Part shown: positions 9,425 to 19,300 of the stretch, one piece after another
Position numbering within the stretch: the stretch's first letter is position 1
How the letters are laid out: each line of letters starts with the position of its first letter
Source of the DNA: CAYWFP01 sp964457365
GTDB taxonomy: Bacteria; Planctomycetota; SZUA-567
NCBI GenBank assembly: GCA_964457365.1
Contig: CAYWFP010000012.1
Location: 1-59,075, forward strand
Direction: 5' to 3'
Length of the DNA stretch: 59,075 nucleotides
Translations under genes and position numbers: made by a program
Notes under the pieces: model-generated
The model's database searches: none
What the model was told of the DNA's origin: nothing
What the model saw: the letters and a program-made list of their open reading frames with translations, nothing else

Positions 9425-10642
9425 TCATCGGGGGTAACGCCGATACGCTTCCAGATCGACTGTTTCGCCAGCAGCGGTCCATGACTCCCCCCCGTGCTCG
9501 GACGGGAGAATCCCCTGACCGAAGCATTGGATCATGAGCGGAGCAATGCCCTTGATGGCCGTTACGGTATTGCCGCCTTCGCCGAGTTCTAGCAGACACG
9601 AAGAGGGAATCTTCCGAATCTCCGGCATCGATTCCTGGGCGCCATTGACGCAGATCAAATGCGGCAACGCAGCCTCGACAGGACATGCCACCCTTGCGAT
9701 ATCCCGAACCGCATCGGCTGCGTCCCATAATTTCTGGCGGCTCTCGCTTTCGGGCGAGCCATAACGGACCACGGGACCGTCGTGAAAATGAGCAACGAAC
9801 TGTCCCTGTGGTCTCGCTTCATAGAATACCGTGGCGCCTTCGAATTCATAGCATGCGATCGGCCCCAGGTACGGCTCGACCGCGTGCGTGGCATAGAAGA
9901 GAATCTTCACACCGTCCTCGGTTATGCAACGCAGAGCCGCGGTGTCGAAGTTTTCAATCGGATTAGCGCAGTATAACTCGGCGGTGACGCAACGCGCAGG
10001 CGCACTGGTTTCACGTTGCGCGCCGAGCAGGTAGAAACAGTTGTGCAGGTAGTGTGCCGTGGCGTTGTTGATCGGACTGTCAAGCACCCAACGACCGGCG
10101 TCGTCCTTGACGCGACCGGCCCAATTGTTCCTGGCGTAGTAATCGCGGTTGCGCGGCCAGAGAACGAGAGTGCGCATGCGCAACGGCTTACCGAAGCGCC
10201 CGGCACCCACATCCGCTTTCAGCGACTGGATCGAGTTGGCATAGGACCATTGATAACCGATGGCGATAAAAGCGGTGCTGCTCGCATCCGCTTCTTTCAT
10301 ACGCAACGCTTCCTGCACGGTGGCGGCAACCGGCTTCTCACAGAGTACGGGGATCCCGCGCTCGATGAAGGCACAGGCTTGGTCGGCATGGAGATGGATT
10401 GGCGAACTCAATATCGCGAGGGCGGCACGCTCCGAGGCGAAGAACGTATCGATGTTCGCATAAAGTTCGACGCCATCCCTGCGCAATGCGTCCCAATCGT
10501 CAAGATCCGGATTCTCGATAGCCGGGTCAACTCCGGCGACGAAGCGGAGTCCTCGCTGCTGGCCTTCTTCATACAAAGCTTTGCGATAAAACGTGCCGTA
10601 ATTGCGCAGACCCACGAGAACCACATCGACTGTTTTTTCCAT
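9425..10642 (-). CDS. Gfo/Idh/MocA-family oxidoreductase (A)
   Basis: This is a predicted NAD(P)-dependent dehydrogenase or isomerase of a sugar, polyol or derivative. The N-terminal Rossmann strand is VDVVLVGLRNYG, where the usual G-x-G-x-x-G is relaxed. The family hallmark CEKPVAA lies near residue 110, and the C-terminal alpha/beta domain includes the His/Asn-rich helix NNATAHYLHNCF that normally lines the active site. GAAGGA 7 bases upstream supports the ATG at 10642 (405 residues) over one at 10666. The gene starts 25 bases after the stop of the second Gfo/Idh/MocA gene, so they are co-transcribed. The substrate is unknown. The paralogous pair next to TIM-barrel isomerase-like proteins suggests a sugar oxidation/epimerisation route. 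Confidence 0.85.
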   Translation of the reverse strand: MEKTVDVVLVGLRNYGTFYRKALYEEGQQRGLRFVAGVDPAIENPDLDDWDALRRDGVELYANIDTFFASERAALAILSSPIHLHADQACAFIERGIPVLCEKPVAATVQEALRMKEADASSTAFIAIGYQWSYANSIQSLKADVGAGRFGKPLRMRTLVLWPRNRDYYARNNWAGRVKDDAGRWVLDSPINNATAHYLHNCFYLLGAQRETSAPARCVTAELYCANPIENFDTAALRCITEDGVKILFYATHAVEPYLGPIACYEFEGATVFYEARPQGQFVAHFHDGPVVRYGSPESESRQKLWDAADAVRDIARVACPVEAALPHLICVNGAQESMPEIRKIPSSCLLELGEGGNTVTAIKGIAPLMIQCFGQGILPSEHGGESWTAAGETVDLEAYRRYPR

Positions 10643-10667
10643 GGAACCATCCTTCGGCCATATCACA

Positions 10668-11663
10668 TCAGGGGACAGCGATCAATTCTCCGCCACGGTC
10701 CGCCGAATCCCGCGCCAGTAAACACGCGCGAGTAACTTCGAAAATCTCCGCCGGCGACAGGAGACTCCTCCCCTTGCCGCAGACCTGTCCGAGAAAATCT
10801 GCGAATACATGCCGCTCGCACGCGGGCGGGATCAGTTTCTCGCCGTTCGTCTCGTCATTGATCAATAATACATCGCCATGCCAGACTTCGATGACTCCAC
10901 TGGTTCCCACGATGCGGGCACGGTCGTCGCCGTGCGTCGGGGCGTTATCGGGGCGGAAATAGTCCAGACTGACGATGCCGATAATCTCGCTCTCAAGTTG
11001 AAACGTGCATGCCGCGGAAACTTCCAGATCGCCGTGGCTCTCATTGTGGCGTGCCGAATGATACGCGTGCACGGAGCGGAAATCGCATTCGGTGTAATAG
11101 CGAATCAAGTCGACCGCGTGGCTACCGACCCACGGGATCAACCCGGTCGAAGTTTCGCGCTTGTAATAGAACAACGGCCGAACGCCGAGTTTGTAGGATT
11201 TCTGAGCATAAACCAGGCGAACGTTGCCGATGGCGCCCTGCCGGACGAGTTTCCACGCCGTATAGAAAGCAGGGGCATACCGCAGGTTCATCATTGCGCC
11301 CAGGTGGACCTTCGCCGCACGGAAAGCGGTCTCCATCTTTTCCAGATCTTCCATCGTTGCCGCGACCGGCTTTTCGGCAAAGACATGGATGCCGCGCTGG
11401 AACGCCTCGATGCAAATCGCAGCATGCTTCTCGAACGGACCGCAGACGGCCAATACCTCCGGCTCCTCCACGTCTAGCATGTTGCGGTAACTGTCATACA
11501 CCTTCGGATGATCACCACGCTCTTCGCAGATATCCAGCACCCACCCCAACCCTTCGCCTGTGCCGCCGTTGCACAGTCCGGAAAGGTGGGCGTCGGGGAA
11601 TTGCTCCATCCCCTCGAAGATGTAATTTGTATGGCCACGCGTGCCGACCATGCAGATGCGCAT
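10668..11663 (-). CDS. Gfo/Idh/MocA-family oxidoreductase (B)
   Basis: This second NAD(P)-dependent dehydrogenase of the family has 331 residues. The N terminus MRICMVGTRGHTNYIF forms the first Rossmann strand. AEKPVAATMEDLEKM near 95 is the EKP hallmark, and GSHAVDLIRYY near 180 carries the G-x-H-x-x-D catalytic element typical of these enzymes. The start at 11663 is supported by AAGGGA about 5 bases upstream; the frame extends further upstream without domain content. It lies between the TIM-barrel gene and the other dehydrogenase, and its GTRGHTNY loop differs from A, so the two are unlikely to be recent duplicates. Confidence 0.87.
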   Translation of the reverse strand: MRICMVGTRGHTNYIFEGMEQFPDAHLSGLCNGGTGEGLGWVLDICEERGDHPKVYDSYRNMLDVEEPEVLAVCGPFEKHAAICIEAFQRGIHVFAEKPVAATMEDLEKMETAFRAAKVHLGAMMNLRYAPAFYTAWKLVRQGAIGNVRLVYAQKSYKLGVRPLFYYKRETSTGLIPWVGSHAVDLIRYYTECDFRSVHAYHSARHNESHGDLEVSAACTFQLESEIIGIVSLDYFRPDNAPTHGDDRARIVGTSGVIEVWHGDVLLINDETNGEKLIPPACERHVFADFLGQVCGKGRSLLSPAEIFEVTRACLLARDSADRGGELIAVP

Positions 11664-11740
11664 TCCGGTCCCTTTCGCACGAGAACAGCATAGCCAAGCA
11701 CCGGATTTTAGGCAAGAGGGTGGCCGCATTTCCGCAATGG

Positions 11741-12781
11741 TCAGGCGGAGGCGATGGCGTCGCGGAGAAAGAGCGCGTTTCGGCGCAACACGTCCTGCCA
11801 GAAGGCCATGCGTTCAGCGTTTGACACGTCCGCCCAATGGGCAAAGCGATCCACGGCGGCACCGAGTGGAAGCCGACCGGCTTGCGGATGGATCTCGAGC
11901 ATGAAGGACATGTGCTCGGGTGGGATCAAAGACATCGCCTTGGCGACAATAGCACGCAATCCGGCCAAACCGAACATCCCCTGCATAAGTTTCCGCCCCC
12001 CCCATGCAAAGGGAAGACGAATCTCCTGATCGAATGAGAGATGGTCGCAAACGCCGTAGGGACTGAGCGTGGAGAGCGGGTGACCGTCGTGGAGATGCAG
12101 ATGCAGCGGACGCCTCATCGCTCCGAGACGACCGATCAACGCCAGCACCGCCGGCAAAGCTTCGGCGACGTCATGCTGCACTGCCTGCAGCATCTCCGGA
12201 AACCCCTCGGTTGTCGGCGAGAGTGCGCAGATCTCGGCGCCGTCGGTCCGGTTGGCGTGAACGAGTTGACAGACGCGGATGCCGACATGACCAACGTCGA
12301 CGCAGGGCAAAACGTAGCGCAGGTCTCGCGACAGCTCGAACACGCGGGAGAACACTGCAGGCGAGAGTCCGACGGCATATTCGACGAAGAGATAAGGGCA
12401 GTCGTCGATACGCGCCAGTTCGCCGTTAATCTGTCCGAACGCATCGACGGCATGGTCGAGATTGTCGGCGAAGGCCGGCTGATCGTGCGCCACCATACCG
12501 TAAATGCGATTGGCGCCAACACGCGCAAACGCCATGATCGCTTCTCTTCCCTCCGGCGAGAGAATATTGATATGCCGCGGCAGATGCGCCGTACAGGGCA
12601 GCCCTTGCGGCTGGTACTCAAGGAGACGTGCCAGATGCTCCACGTCGCCCGGGTAGAATTCCGCGCCCAATCCCGCGTCTTCGAAGCGGGATTGCATCAG
12701 TCTTAGCAGCGCCTCGTCACCCTCAATCTCTTGTTGAGTGAACATGGCCAGGCAACAGGGATCCATCGAAGATGTCGTCAT
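11741..12781 (-). CDS. TIM-barrel protein, sugar isomerase-like
   Basis: This soluble 346-residue protein looks like the xylose isomerase-like TIM-barrel class, though motif conservation is weak. Alternating strands end in acidic or His residues expected of a metal-binding barrel: CTAHLPRHINI near 63, FVEYAVG near 132, CVDVGHVGI near 160, LHLHLHDGHP near 225 and FMLEIHP near 292. It begins 19 bases after the stop of the dikinase gene upstream and precedes the two Gfo/Idh/MocA genes, so it is part of the same transcript. TIM-barrel isomerases and these oxidoreductases are often paired in sugar-conversion routes. No substrate can be inferred. Confidence 0.65.
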   Translation of the reverse strand: MTTSSMDPCCLAMFTQQEIEGDEALLRLMQSRFEDAGLGAEFYPGDVEHLARLLEYQPQGLPCTAHLPRHINILSPEGREAIMAFARVGANRIYGMVAHDQPAFADNLDHAVDAFGQINGELARIDDCPYLFVEYAVGLSPAVFSRVFELSRDLRYVLPCVDVGHVGIRVCQLVHANRTDGAEICALSPTTEGFPEMLQAVQHDVAEALPAVLALIGRLGAMRRPLHLHLHDGHPLSTLSPYGVCDHLSFDQEIRLPFAWGGRKLMQGMFGLAGLRAIVAKAMSLIPPEHMSFMLEIHPQAGRLPLGAAVDRFAHWADVSNAERMAFWQDVLRRNALFLRDAIASA

Positions 12782-12800
12782 GGCGGATCCTTATCACTGC

Positions 12801-15800
12801 TCACTCGCTGGTCAATCCCTGCTGTGCCCGCGTCTGGACGAGATAGATCTCTTCGCCGACAAGGACGCCCTCGATGTCTTGCGGTCCCTGCAGTTCATTC
12901 TCCATGAATTCGGCGATGGTGGCAAGCCGCTTCCCCAGCGCCGGGTAGACAGACAGGTCTGCCGTTAGCGGTACTTCGGCGTACCGCAATCGCTCGCGCC
13001 GGAGGTTGCCCCGTTCGCCGTGGCGCAGTGCAAAGGAAAAATTCGCGAATGACCGGATTGTCGCCTGTCCTGTCGCGCGCTCGCACTCCAGGCGATAAGG
13101 CGCACCCGGCAGCGAGGCGGAGGCGAGGACTTCGCCCAACCCGGCGGCGAGTTCCACACTGGCCCGGTCGTTGTGCCCGCTGATATGGTCGGTCGTGTGC
13201 ATGATGAAGGAGATATTCGCGTCGATCATCTCCTGGATCAATACAGCCATGCAAATGGCATCCTGCGGAATACCGGCTTGGCGACGACTAATGGTCGCAC
13301 GACGCGTCCAGAGCGATGCCCAAACCCGCGCGATAGCGGCGGCGACCTCGTTCGGCTTCACGCCCACGACAGATTCATACAGTCCCGCCCCGGCCATGGC
13401 CTCCAGGTCCTCCCCGTTGGCGCTGGAGCGGACGGCCAGGAGACTATCGCTGCCGAAGTGCTGCTCGACCGCGGCTACAATGGCTTCCGGAACCGACAAA
13501 CCTGCGAGCAAGACCTGCAATGCGGTGAGCGGATCTCGGAGTTCCGCAAGCGACGCGTTTTCGACCGTCGCGACAAGCCGGGCATATTCCCTTTTCGTAT
13601 CAGGCGCCTCCGCCAGAAGCAGTTCCATCACGCCAAAGGGGATCACCAAAGCATCCGGCGCTCGAAACAAACCTTGCGAGCGTTCGGCCAAGTCGCACAA
13701 CACCCGGGCTCCCGCCGATTTGGCGCCGCAGGTGCTTGCTTCCACCGCGTCGAGAGTAACAATCGTAACCGCGGAGGCCGCCTTCGCCCGTGGAATCATG
13801 ACCGCATGAATCGACGAGGAGGAGCCGCGGGAAGAAAACGTACCTTCCTCCAAGGCCAGCGTTTCGGGGCGGAGGCGAAATCTCACGCCTTTCCCGAGCA
13901 ACCCGCAGAGTGACTCGAAATGTGCCGGATCATCACACGCGGCGAAGGGGACGCCGGCCTGCCGCGCGCGTACGCCGAGATGAGAAAGATGAGGAATCGC
14001 ATGCGCCAGGATAATGCCGCGGACCGCGGTGGGGATCTCCTCGTTACCCTCCGCTCTCTCCAACAAAGCAACGCAAGGGGCCTTACAGTTTTCGGCTTTC
14101 TCCAAGGCATCCATTCGCACCAACTCGCCGTCGCCTTCACCGGGAACCACCACCTCCCAGGGAGGCAGGTCGAGGCGGCGGCGAATCACCTTCAGTCCGT
14201 GCTCGACAAGTTTCGACAACTGGAAAACGACATTTGCGCGGATATCGGCTTCGCAGAAGACGCCAATGGCATGTTCCGCTACGCGGAGTTTGCGTCCGAG
14301 CGTCGCTACCGGCGGCTGCAATACGTTGGCCACGCGATCGGCATAGCCTTCAGCGACGCGCCGCATGCGCTCGAGCACGGCCTTCAACCGCAGCATTTGC
14401 GGCTTTTCCGAAGGAATGAAGCCGTTGCGCCAAGCGTCGAGATCCACCAGCAGGGCCTCACATTCGTCGCTCTCGATGCGACTGCGGCGAACGTGCTTTA
14501 GCGCAGCCAGAAACATGTCGAACAGGCGCGGCCAGTCGTTTTCGCTCTCGCCCAGTCGATTCGCCGCTTCGCTCAAGAGCGAGAACGCGTAATCCTCCAT
14601 CGCGATGTCGGTCATGCGCAGTTGCTGGCGCAGAGCCTCGCCGTTAGCTTCCGAGAACGCTTGCATTCCCGTTTCCGTGGCCATGCGTTCTCGCAGGTCG
14701 GTCAAGCTCTTCAGCAGAACGTCAGGCTGACCGTTGCATTGCTGCTTCTGCGCGACAAAATCCGCAATCTGCCGCCTGATGGTGCCGTCGACATGTCCGG
14801 CCAAGGCGTTCAGCCTGGCCTCCAGCCCGGCGGCATTGAAAAACTCGCGCAATTCCTCGTGAAAGATCTTGAATTCCTCGACAAATTCGCGGCTGTACTC
14901 CACGCCCGGCGCGGTGATCCGTTCGAGCAGTTTTGCCGAGGTAACCAGATCCTCCGGCCCGGCACAGCGGTGAAGCTTGTTCTGCAGGCTATGCTTGATC
15001 TCCTGCTTCATCTCGTGCGGGATATCGTTGCGGTGGGCAATGTCGCGGATCCGAGTCAGCGGTTCGGCCCGGCGAAAGGCATCGTCATGCGAGGGCAAGC
15101 ATGGATAGATCTTGCGCACCAGCCAAGCGTTCTCTTCGGTCTCGATCGTACTCAGCGCCTGTTCAATTTGGCGCGCCTCCTCGGCATGATGGCAAGGCCG
15201 ATAATGCCCGCCGTCCTCCCGGCAGCGCACCTCGCCCGTGGAGAGGAAACGCGCGTACGCCACCAGCGCCGCCAATTCATTCTGGCTAAGGCGCTCCGGC
15301 GCTTCCGCTAACTTCTGGCGCACCCATTGCAGCCGACCACGCCAGCTCTGATGCTCCTCGTTTGTCTTGACAATCGCCTCGATCAGCGGCGTCTGCGCAG
15401 CGGAAACCGACGCGGGCACAGCGACAGACGACGCACTCGGTGTATCGGCAAACGCTTCCGACGCGACCGAAACGACCTCGGCCGCGGACGCATCGCGCGT
15501 TCCGGGTTCGGGAAAACCGAGCATCCCGCGCAAGCGTCGATCCGCCTCGACCAGCAGCGACGGCGGCTCGGGCCATTGCTCCAGGATCAGCGCACCGGTG
15601 TAGTTGCGCGCCTTCATCCGCTCCAGAAACAAACGCACACCGGCGTCGTTTTCGCGCGCAGGACCGGTGAAGAGCGTCATGTGCGCATCGCAATCGCCGA
15701 AATTCTCGTGGACATGGCAATGGATAATGGGCACATGCGTCGCGAGTTCGTCGATATAGCGGATGAAGTCATTTCGCGTCGAAGCGCAGACATTGGCATG

Positions 15801-16334
15801 GCCGATATCCAGGCACATCCCGACGCAATCGCCTGCTCCGCGCTGCCGGATGAGATCGAAAACGAAGTTGAATTCTTGCGGCGTGGTCAGGGGCGTGTTC
15901 TCGATAGAGACGAGCACACCCCTCGTCGCGGCATGCTGGATCACCGATTGCAAGGAATCGACATAGCGCTCGGATCCTTCTTCCATGTACAGGTGCAGAT
16001 TCGTCAGCACGGCGCCTACGTCCCGGGCAAAGTCGAGGCTCTCGATCAGATGCCTCTGCCCCTCGGGACGCAGCGGGTTGGCCTGCCACGGCGCATGAAC
16101 GGCAAAACGCATACCGATCCGCTCGGCGGTCGCACGCAGTTTTGTACGTAACGCCATGTCGAAGTCGGCGAAAGAAAAGCCATGGGCGTTGCCGTACTCG
16201 TCGATTTTCTTATCGGAGAACCATTCGAACGCGTCGAAGCCACGATCGACGGCATAGCGGAAAGGATCCAGCGGATCGCCGGCCGACCACGCGGTCTGAT
16301 TACCGATCACAATGCGGTCGATCATGTCGTTCAT
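12801..16334 (-). CDS. TIM-barrel / phosphoglucan water dikinase (PWD/GWD3-like) fusion
   Basis: Residues 1-275 form an AP-endonuclease-2/sugar-isomerase TIM barrel (FAVHAPW, SIENTPL, CLDIGHAN, HCHVHENFGD, LILEQWPEP). After an Ala/Ser-rich linker (about 280-320), the rest matches the plant phosphoglucan water dikinase core as I remember it: EDGGHYRP near 373, RIRDIAHRNDIP near 425, QNKLHR and AGPEDL. The phosphohistidine loop HLSHLGVRAR follows (His near 784), then a C-terminal PEP-synthase-type nucleotide-binding domain (VRSSANGEDLE near 965, RRAT and SRRQAG, AGLGEVLAS, QDIEGVLVG, VQTRAQ). Plant PWD carries a CBM20 where this protein has the barrel. The family reaction is ATP + phosphoglucan + water to 3-phosphoglucan, AMP and phosphate. 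Its ATG overlaps the stop of the GWD gene by four bases. Confidence 0.88.
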   Translation of the reverse strand: MNDMIDRIVIGNQTAWSAGDPLDPFRYAVDRGFDAFEWFSDKKIDEYGNAHGFSFADFDMALRTKLRATAERIGMRFAVHAPWQANPLRPEGQRHLIESLDFARDVGAVLTNLHLYMEEGSERYVDSLQSVIQHAATRGVLVSIENTPLTTPQEFNFVFDLIRQRGAGDCVGMCLDIGHANVCASTRNDFIRYIDELATHVPIIHCHVHENFGDCDAHMTLFTGPARENDAGVRLFLERMKARNYTGALILEQWPEPPSLLVEADRRLRGMLGFPEPGTRDASAAEVVSVASEAFADTPSASSVAVPASVSAAQTPLIEAIVKTNEEHQSWRGRLQWVRQKLAEAPERLSQNELAALVAYARFLSTGEVRCREDGGHYRPCHHAEEARQIEQALSTIETEENAWLVRKIYPCLPSHDDAFRRAEPLTRIRDIAHRNDIPHEMKQEIKHSLQNKLHRCAGPEDLVTSAKLLERITAPGVEYSREFVEEFKIFHEELREFFNAAGLEARLNALAGHVDGTIRRQIADFVAQKQQCNGQPDVLLKSLTDLRERMATETGMQAFSEANGEALRQQLRMTDIAMEDYAFSLLSEAANRLGESENDWPRLFDMFLAALKHVRRSRIESDECEALLVDLDAWRNGFIPSEKPQMLRLKAVLERMRRVAEGYADRVANVLQPPVATLGRKLRVAEHAIGVFCEADIRANVVFQLSKLVEHGLKVIRRRLDLPPWEVVVPGEGDGELVRMDALEKAENCKAPCVALLERAEGNEEIPTAVRGIILAHAIPHLSHLGVRARQAGVPFAACDDPAHFESLCGLLGKGVRFRLRPETLALEEGTFSSRGSSSSIHAVMIPRAKAASAVTIVTLDAVEASTCGAKSAGARVLCDLAERSQGLFRAPDALVIPFGVMELLLAEAPDTKREYARLVATVENASLAELRDPLTALQVLLAGLSVPEAIVAAVEQHFGSDSLLAVRSSANGEDLEAMAGAGLYESVVGVKPNEVAAAIARVWASLWTRRATISRRQAGIPQDAICMAVLIQEMIDANISFIMHTTDHISGHNDRASVELAAGLGEVLASASLPGAPYRLECERATGQATIRSFANFSFALRHGERGNLRRERLRYAEVPLTADLSVYPALGKRLATIAEFMENELQGPQDIEGVLVGEEIYLVQTRAQQGLTSE

Positions 16335-19300
16335 CCCGTGGCCGCGACGGTCTGTTCCCGGCTGGAAGCATTCTCCTCCAATCCGACCTGCGGACGGGTT
16401 TGGACGACGTAATACTCCTCACCGCTGCGCGCCCCCTCGATATCCTGAGGAAAGCCGCACGCGTCCTCGACGGCGCGGCCGATCTCGGCGATCCGGCGCA
16501 CCATCGCGGTGCGGAAGTCCTCGTCCCAGAAAAGCGGCTCATCGGCGTAATCGAGGATACGCGTATCCTCCTCGTCGGCGAGGAAGCTATCATACAGTCC
16601 CGCGCCGGCGAATCCGTCCAAATCCTCTCCGTTCGAATCCGAGCGGAAGATGACGCCCTTGCCGTAAAGCCCGACGCTCTTTCCGGGGTAGCCGAGCACC
16701 CGGATGCTTCGGTCGTCCTTGCGGCAAAGAAATCCCAGCGCGCGCCCGGGGTAGTTGCCGACGAGCGTTTCGCCCATGCCCAAGACGAGTTCGCCGAAGA
16801 TCTCCCCGCGGTCACCGGTGATCGGGTTGGCCGTATGCAGGACATAGGCGTAATCGGATTCGACCACCTGCTGGATCAGGCACGCCATCTGCAAGTCCGC
16901 ATGCGGAATCCCGAGCGCGCGCCGCGAAAGAAAAGCCCGTTCGTTCCACTTGCTCGCCCAGACGCGCCTCACGCCGTGCCAGATCTTCTCCCACTCCAGC
17001 GACGGCAAGCCCGAAACGTCCCAAACCTTCAGGATTTCGTTCTTCAGCGTGTCCGGAGCGATCAATTGTCGCACCAGGTCGCGCACCTGAGGCAGATACT
17101 CCCCCGGTGCCTTTTCGGTATTCTCCACCAGCTCCGTCATCTTCTCGCGTTGTTCGGTATTGAGCGGATCCCGAATGACCGTTTCACAGACACCGAAAGG
17201 AAGGGCCATGGACGCCGGCAACCGGATCCAGTCGGGCAGATTGCCGCGCAAGCGATTCAGGTTGTTCGATTTGCCCCCGACGATCTCGTCGTTGAAGTCA
17301 GCCGCGACAACGGCCAGCCTGTCACATTCCCGGCGCTTGAGATGGAACGTCTTTTCCGAAGCAGACAGATCGGCGCCCGACTCGGCAGTGATCTCCGCCT
17401 CTTCGTACTCCACGTCGCCGCTAGGCGTAACCGCGAAGCGCGCGGTCCTTCCGGCCAGTTCGCCAACCTCATCGAATAGATCGCTTTCGTAGCACGTGGC
17501 CATCAAAACCCCGATATTGCGCGCGCGCACGGCCACGTGCGAGACCAAGTCCGGCTTGTCGGTGGTAATCACTCCGGTCACGCCTGTGGGGATCTCCTCG
17601 TCTCCGTCGACCTTTTCGGTCACCAATACCGTGGCTTCTTCGAAGAGTTCTTCCTGCACATCGATAAGGCTGTCGACAATGCGCACGCGTCCGAAAGCCT
17701 GGACCGGACTGATGATCTGCCAACCGCCTAATCCAGCGGCCTCGCGCAGAATCGGGTCCAACGGTTTGAGCACCTGTGAGAGAACGAACGCCAATCCGCC
17801 GCGGACGATCTCCTCGCTGAAGATGGGCACGGTCCAATTCTCGACCATTAAGGCGTGTCCGAAAAATTCGGCCTCTGGCTGCAGGATCTGGTACAAATCG
17901 TCGGCATGCGCCTGGATCACGACGCCGAAGCGTTCGATTGCACTCATGGCTTGAAGCGCCCAGCCCGAATCACTCCGGTCACATGCCTCCAGCTTATTCC
18001 AGTGCCGACCGGCGACATTCCAGGCCTCTTCCGGATGGGTGAGCGCCAGATTCTCCACCGTCGGAGCCACCAGGTCGATCAGTCGATCACGGTCGAGGTT
18101 TGAGAGATCCTTCTGTTCGATCGCGACGCGGAATTGCTCCTCCAGGGCCAGATCGAGAAACAACATCTCCAGCAGGAGAGGTTCGTCTTCGGTATGAGCG
18201 AGTTCGAGAGCAAGTTTTCCGCGTATCGAAGTGATCCGCTCCGGCATATCGACGGCAGATGCGTCGGCTTGTCGTTTCCGCGGCAGACGCTCCAGTTCGG
18301 CGCGCAACGCCGAAGACACTCGACCACGCACCGCGTCGATAGCGACGCCGAGGTCGGCGCCGGAATGGACTGCCTTGAGAATGCGCAGGTAATGCTCGAA
18401 GTCGCGAATCAGGTTATCTTTTTTGTCGCCGAAAAAGACCGGGGCGGTGTGGATCGATCGCTCATAGGATTGCATACGCTCGCGAGTGACGCCGCCGGCT
18501 TCGCAGGTCCGGTAGAAGGTGTTAAGATCGCCTTCACTGCGCAGAAAAGCCAGATACGCCTCGCAGATGACGACGTCGTCGGGCGTAGTATTGTTGTGCA
18601 GCTTCTGATGCCATTCTTCCATGAACGTACCACGGCATTCCTTCAGGTCGTTGCGGTGCATGACATGAAGGATCTCGTCGCGCACCTGCTGGCCTTCGCC
18701 ACCGCGCCCACAGACGCCGAGCATGAGTCGCACCCAACGTCGGCACGCAGGATGACGCCGCCAGATGCCGGCCAATTGCAGGTTCAATCGACCCTGCGCA
18801 TGAGCCAGCAGACTCGGCTTGGTGTTGTAATGCCGTTGCCAGTCGAGCTGCCGGATGGCACTGTAGCGCAGCCAGACGAATAATAGGGCCAAAGCCTCGG
18901 GATTGTCCTCGACGCTCTGCATCAGATCGTGGCAGAGGTTATAACGGTGCATCAGCGTCCAGGAGCGCTTGCCCACCTCGGCCGCGACGATCTCGTCGGC
19001 CGCATCTTTCAGCGCCGCGTCACCAAGCACTTCCGTGTCGAGATCCTTGCGCTTGAAGAGTGAGCGGTAGATGTTGTTGCCCTCGTGCTTGATCCAGCGG
19101 TCGTTCTCCGGCTGGTAGAAGACGAAATTGACGCCCCGCCACGCCGTACCCTCTGCCGGACGCGGAATGACCAGATCGAGCGTGCGCAATTTCTCGCGCT
19201 CTTGCAGCAGCGTACGCACGGCCTTCTCGTCATACGCCAGCGTGCCTTCGGGCCATAGATGCTCCGGCGCTGGATTCCATTCGTTCCGGAAGCGTTCGGC

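Noticed and set aside
16142..17479. 445-codon plus-strand frame opposite the two dikinase genes
   Set aside because: It spans the overlap of two clearly coding minus-strand genes and has no domain of its own.
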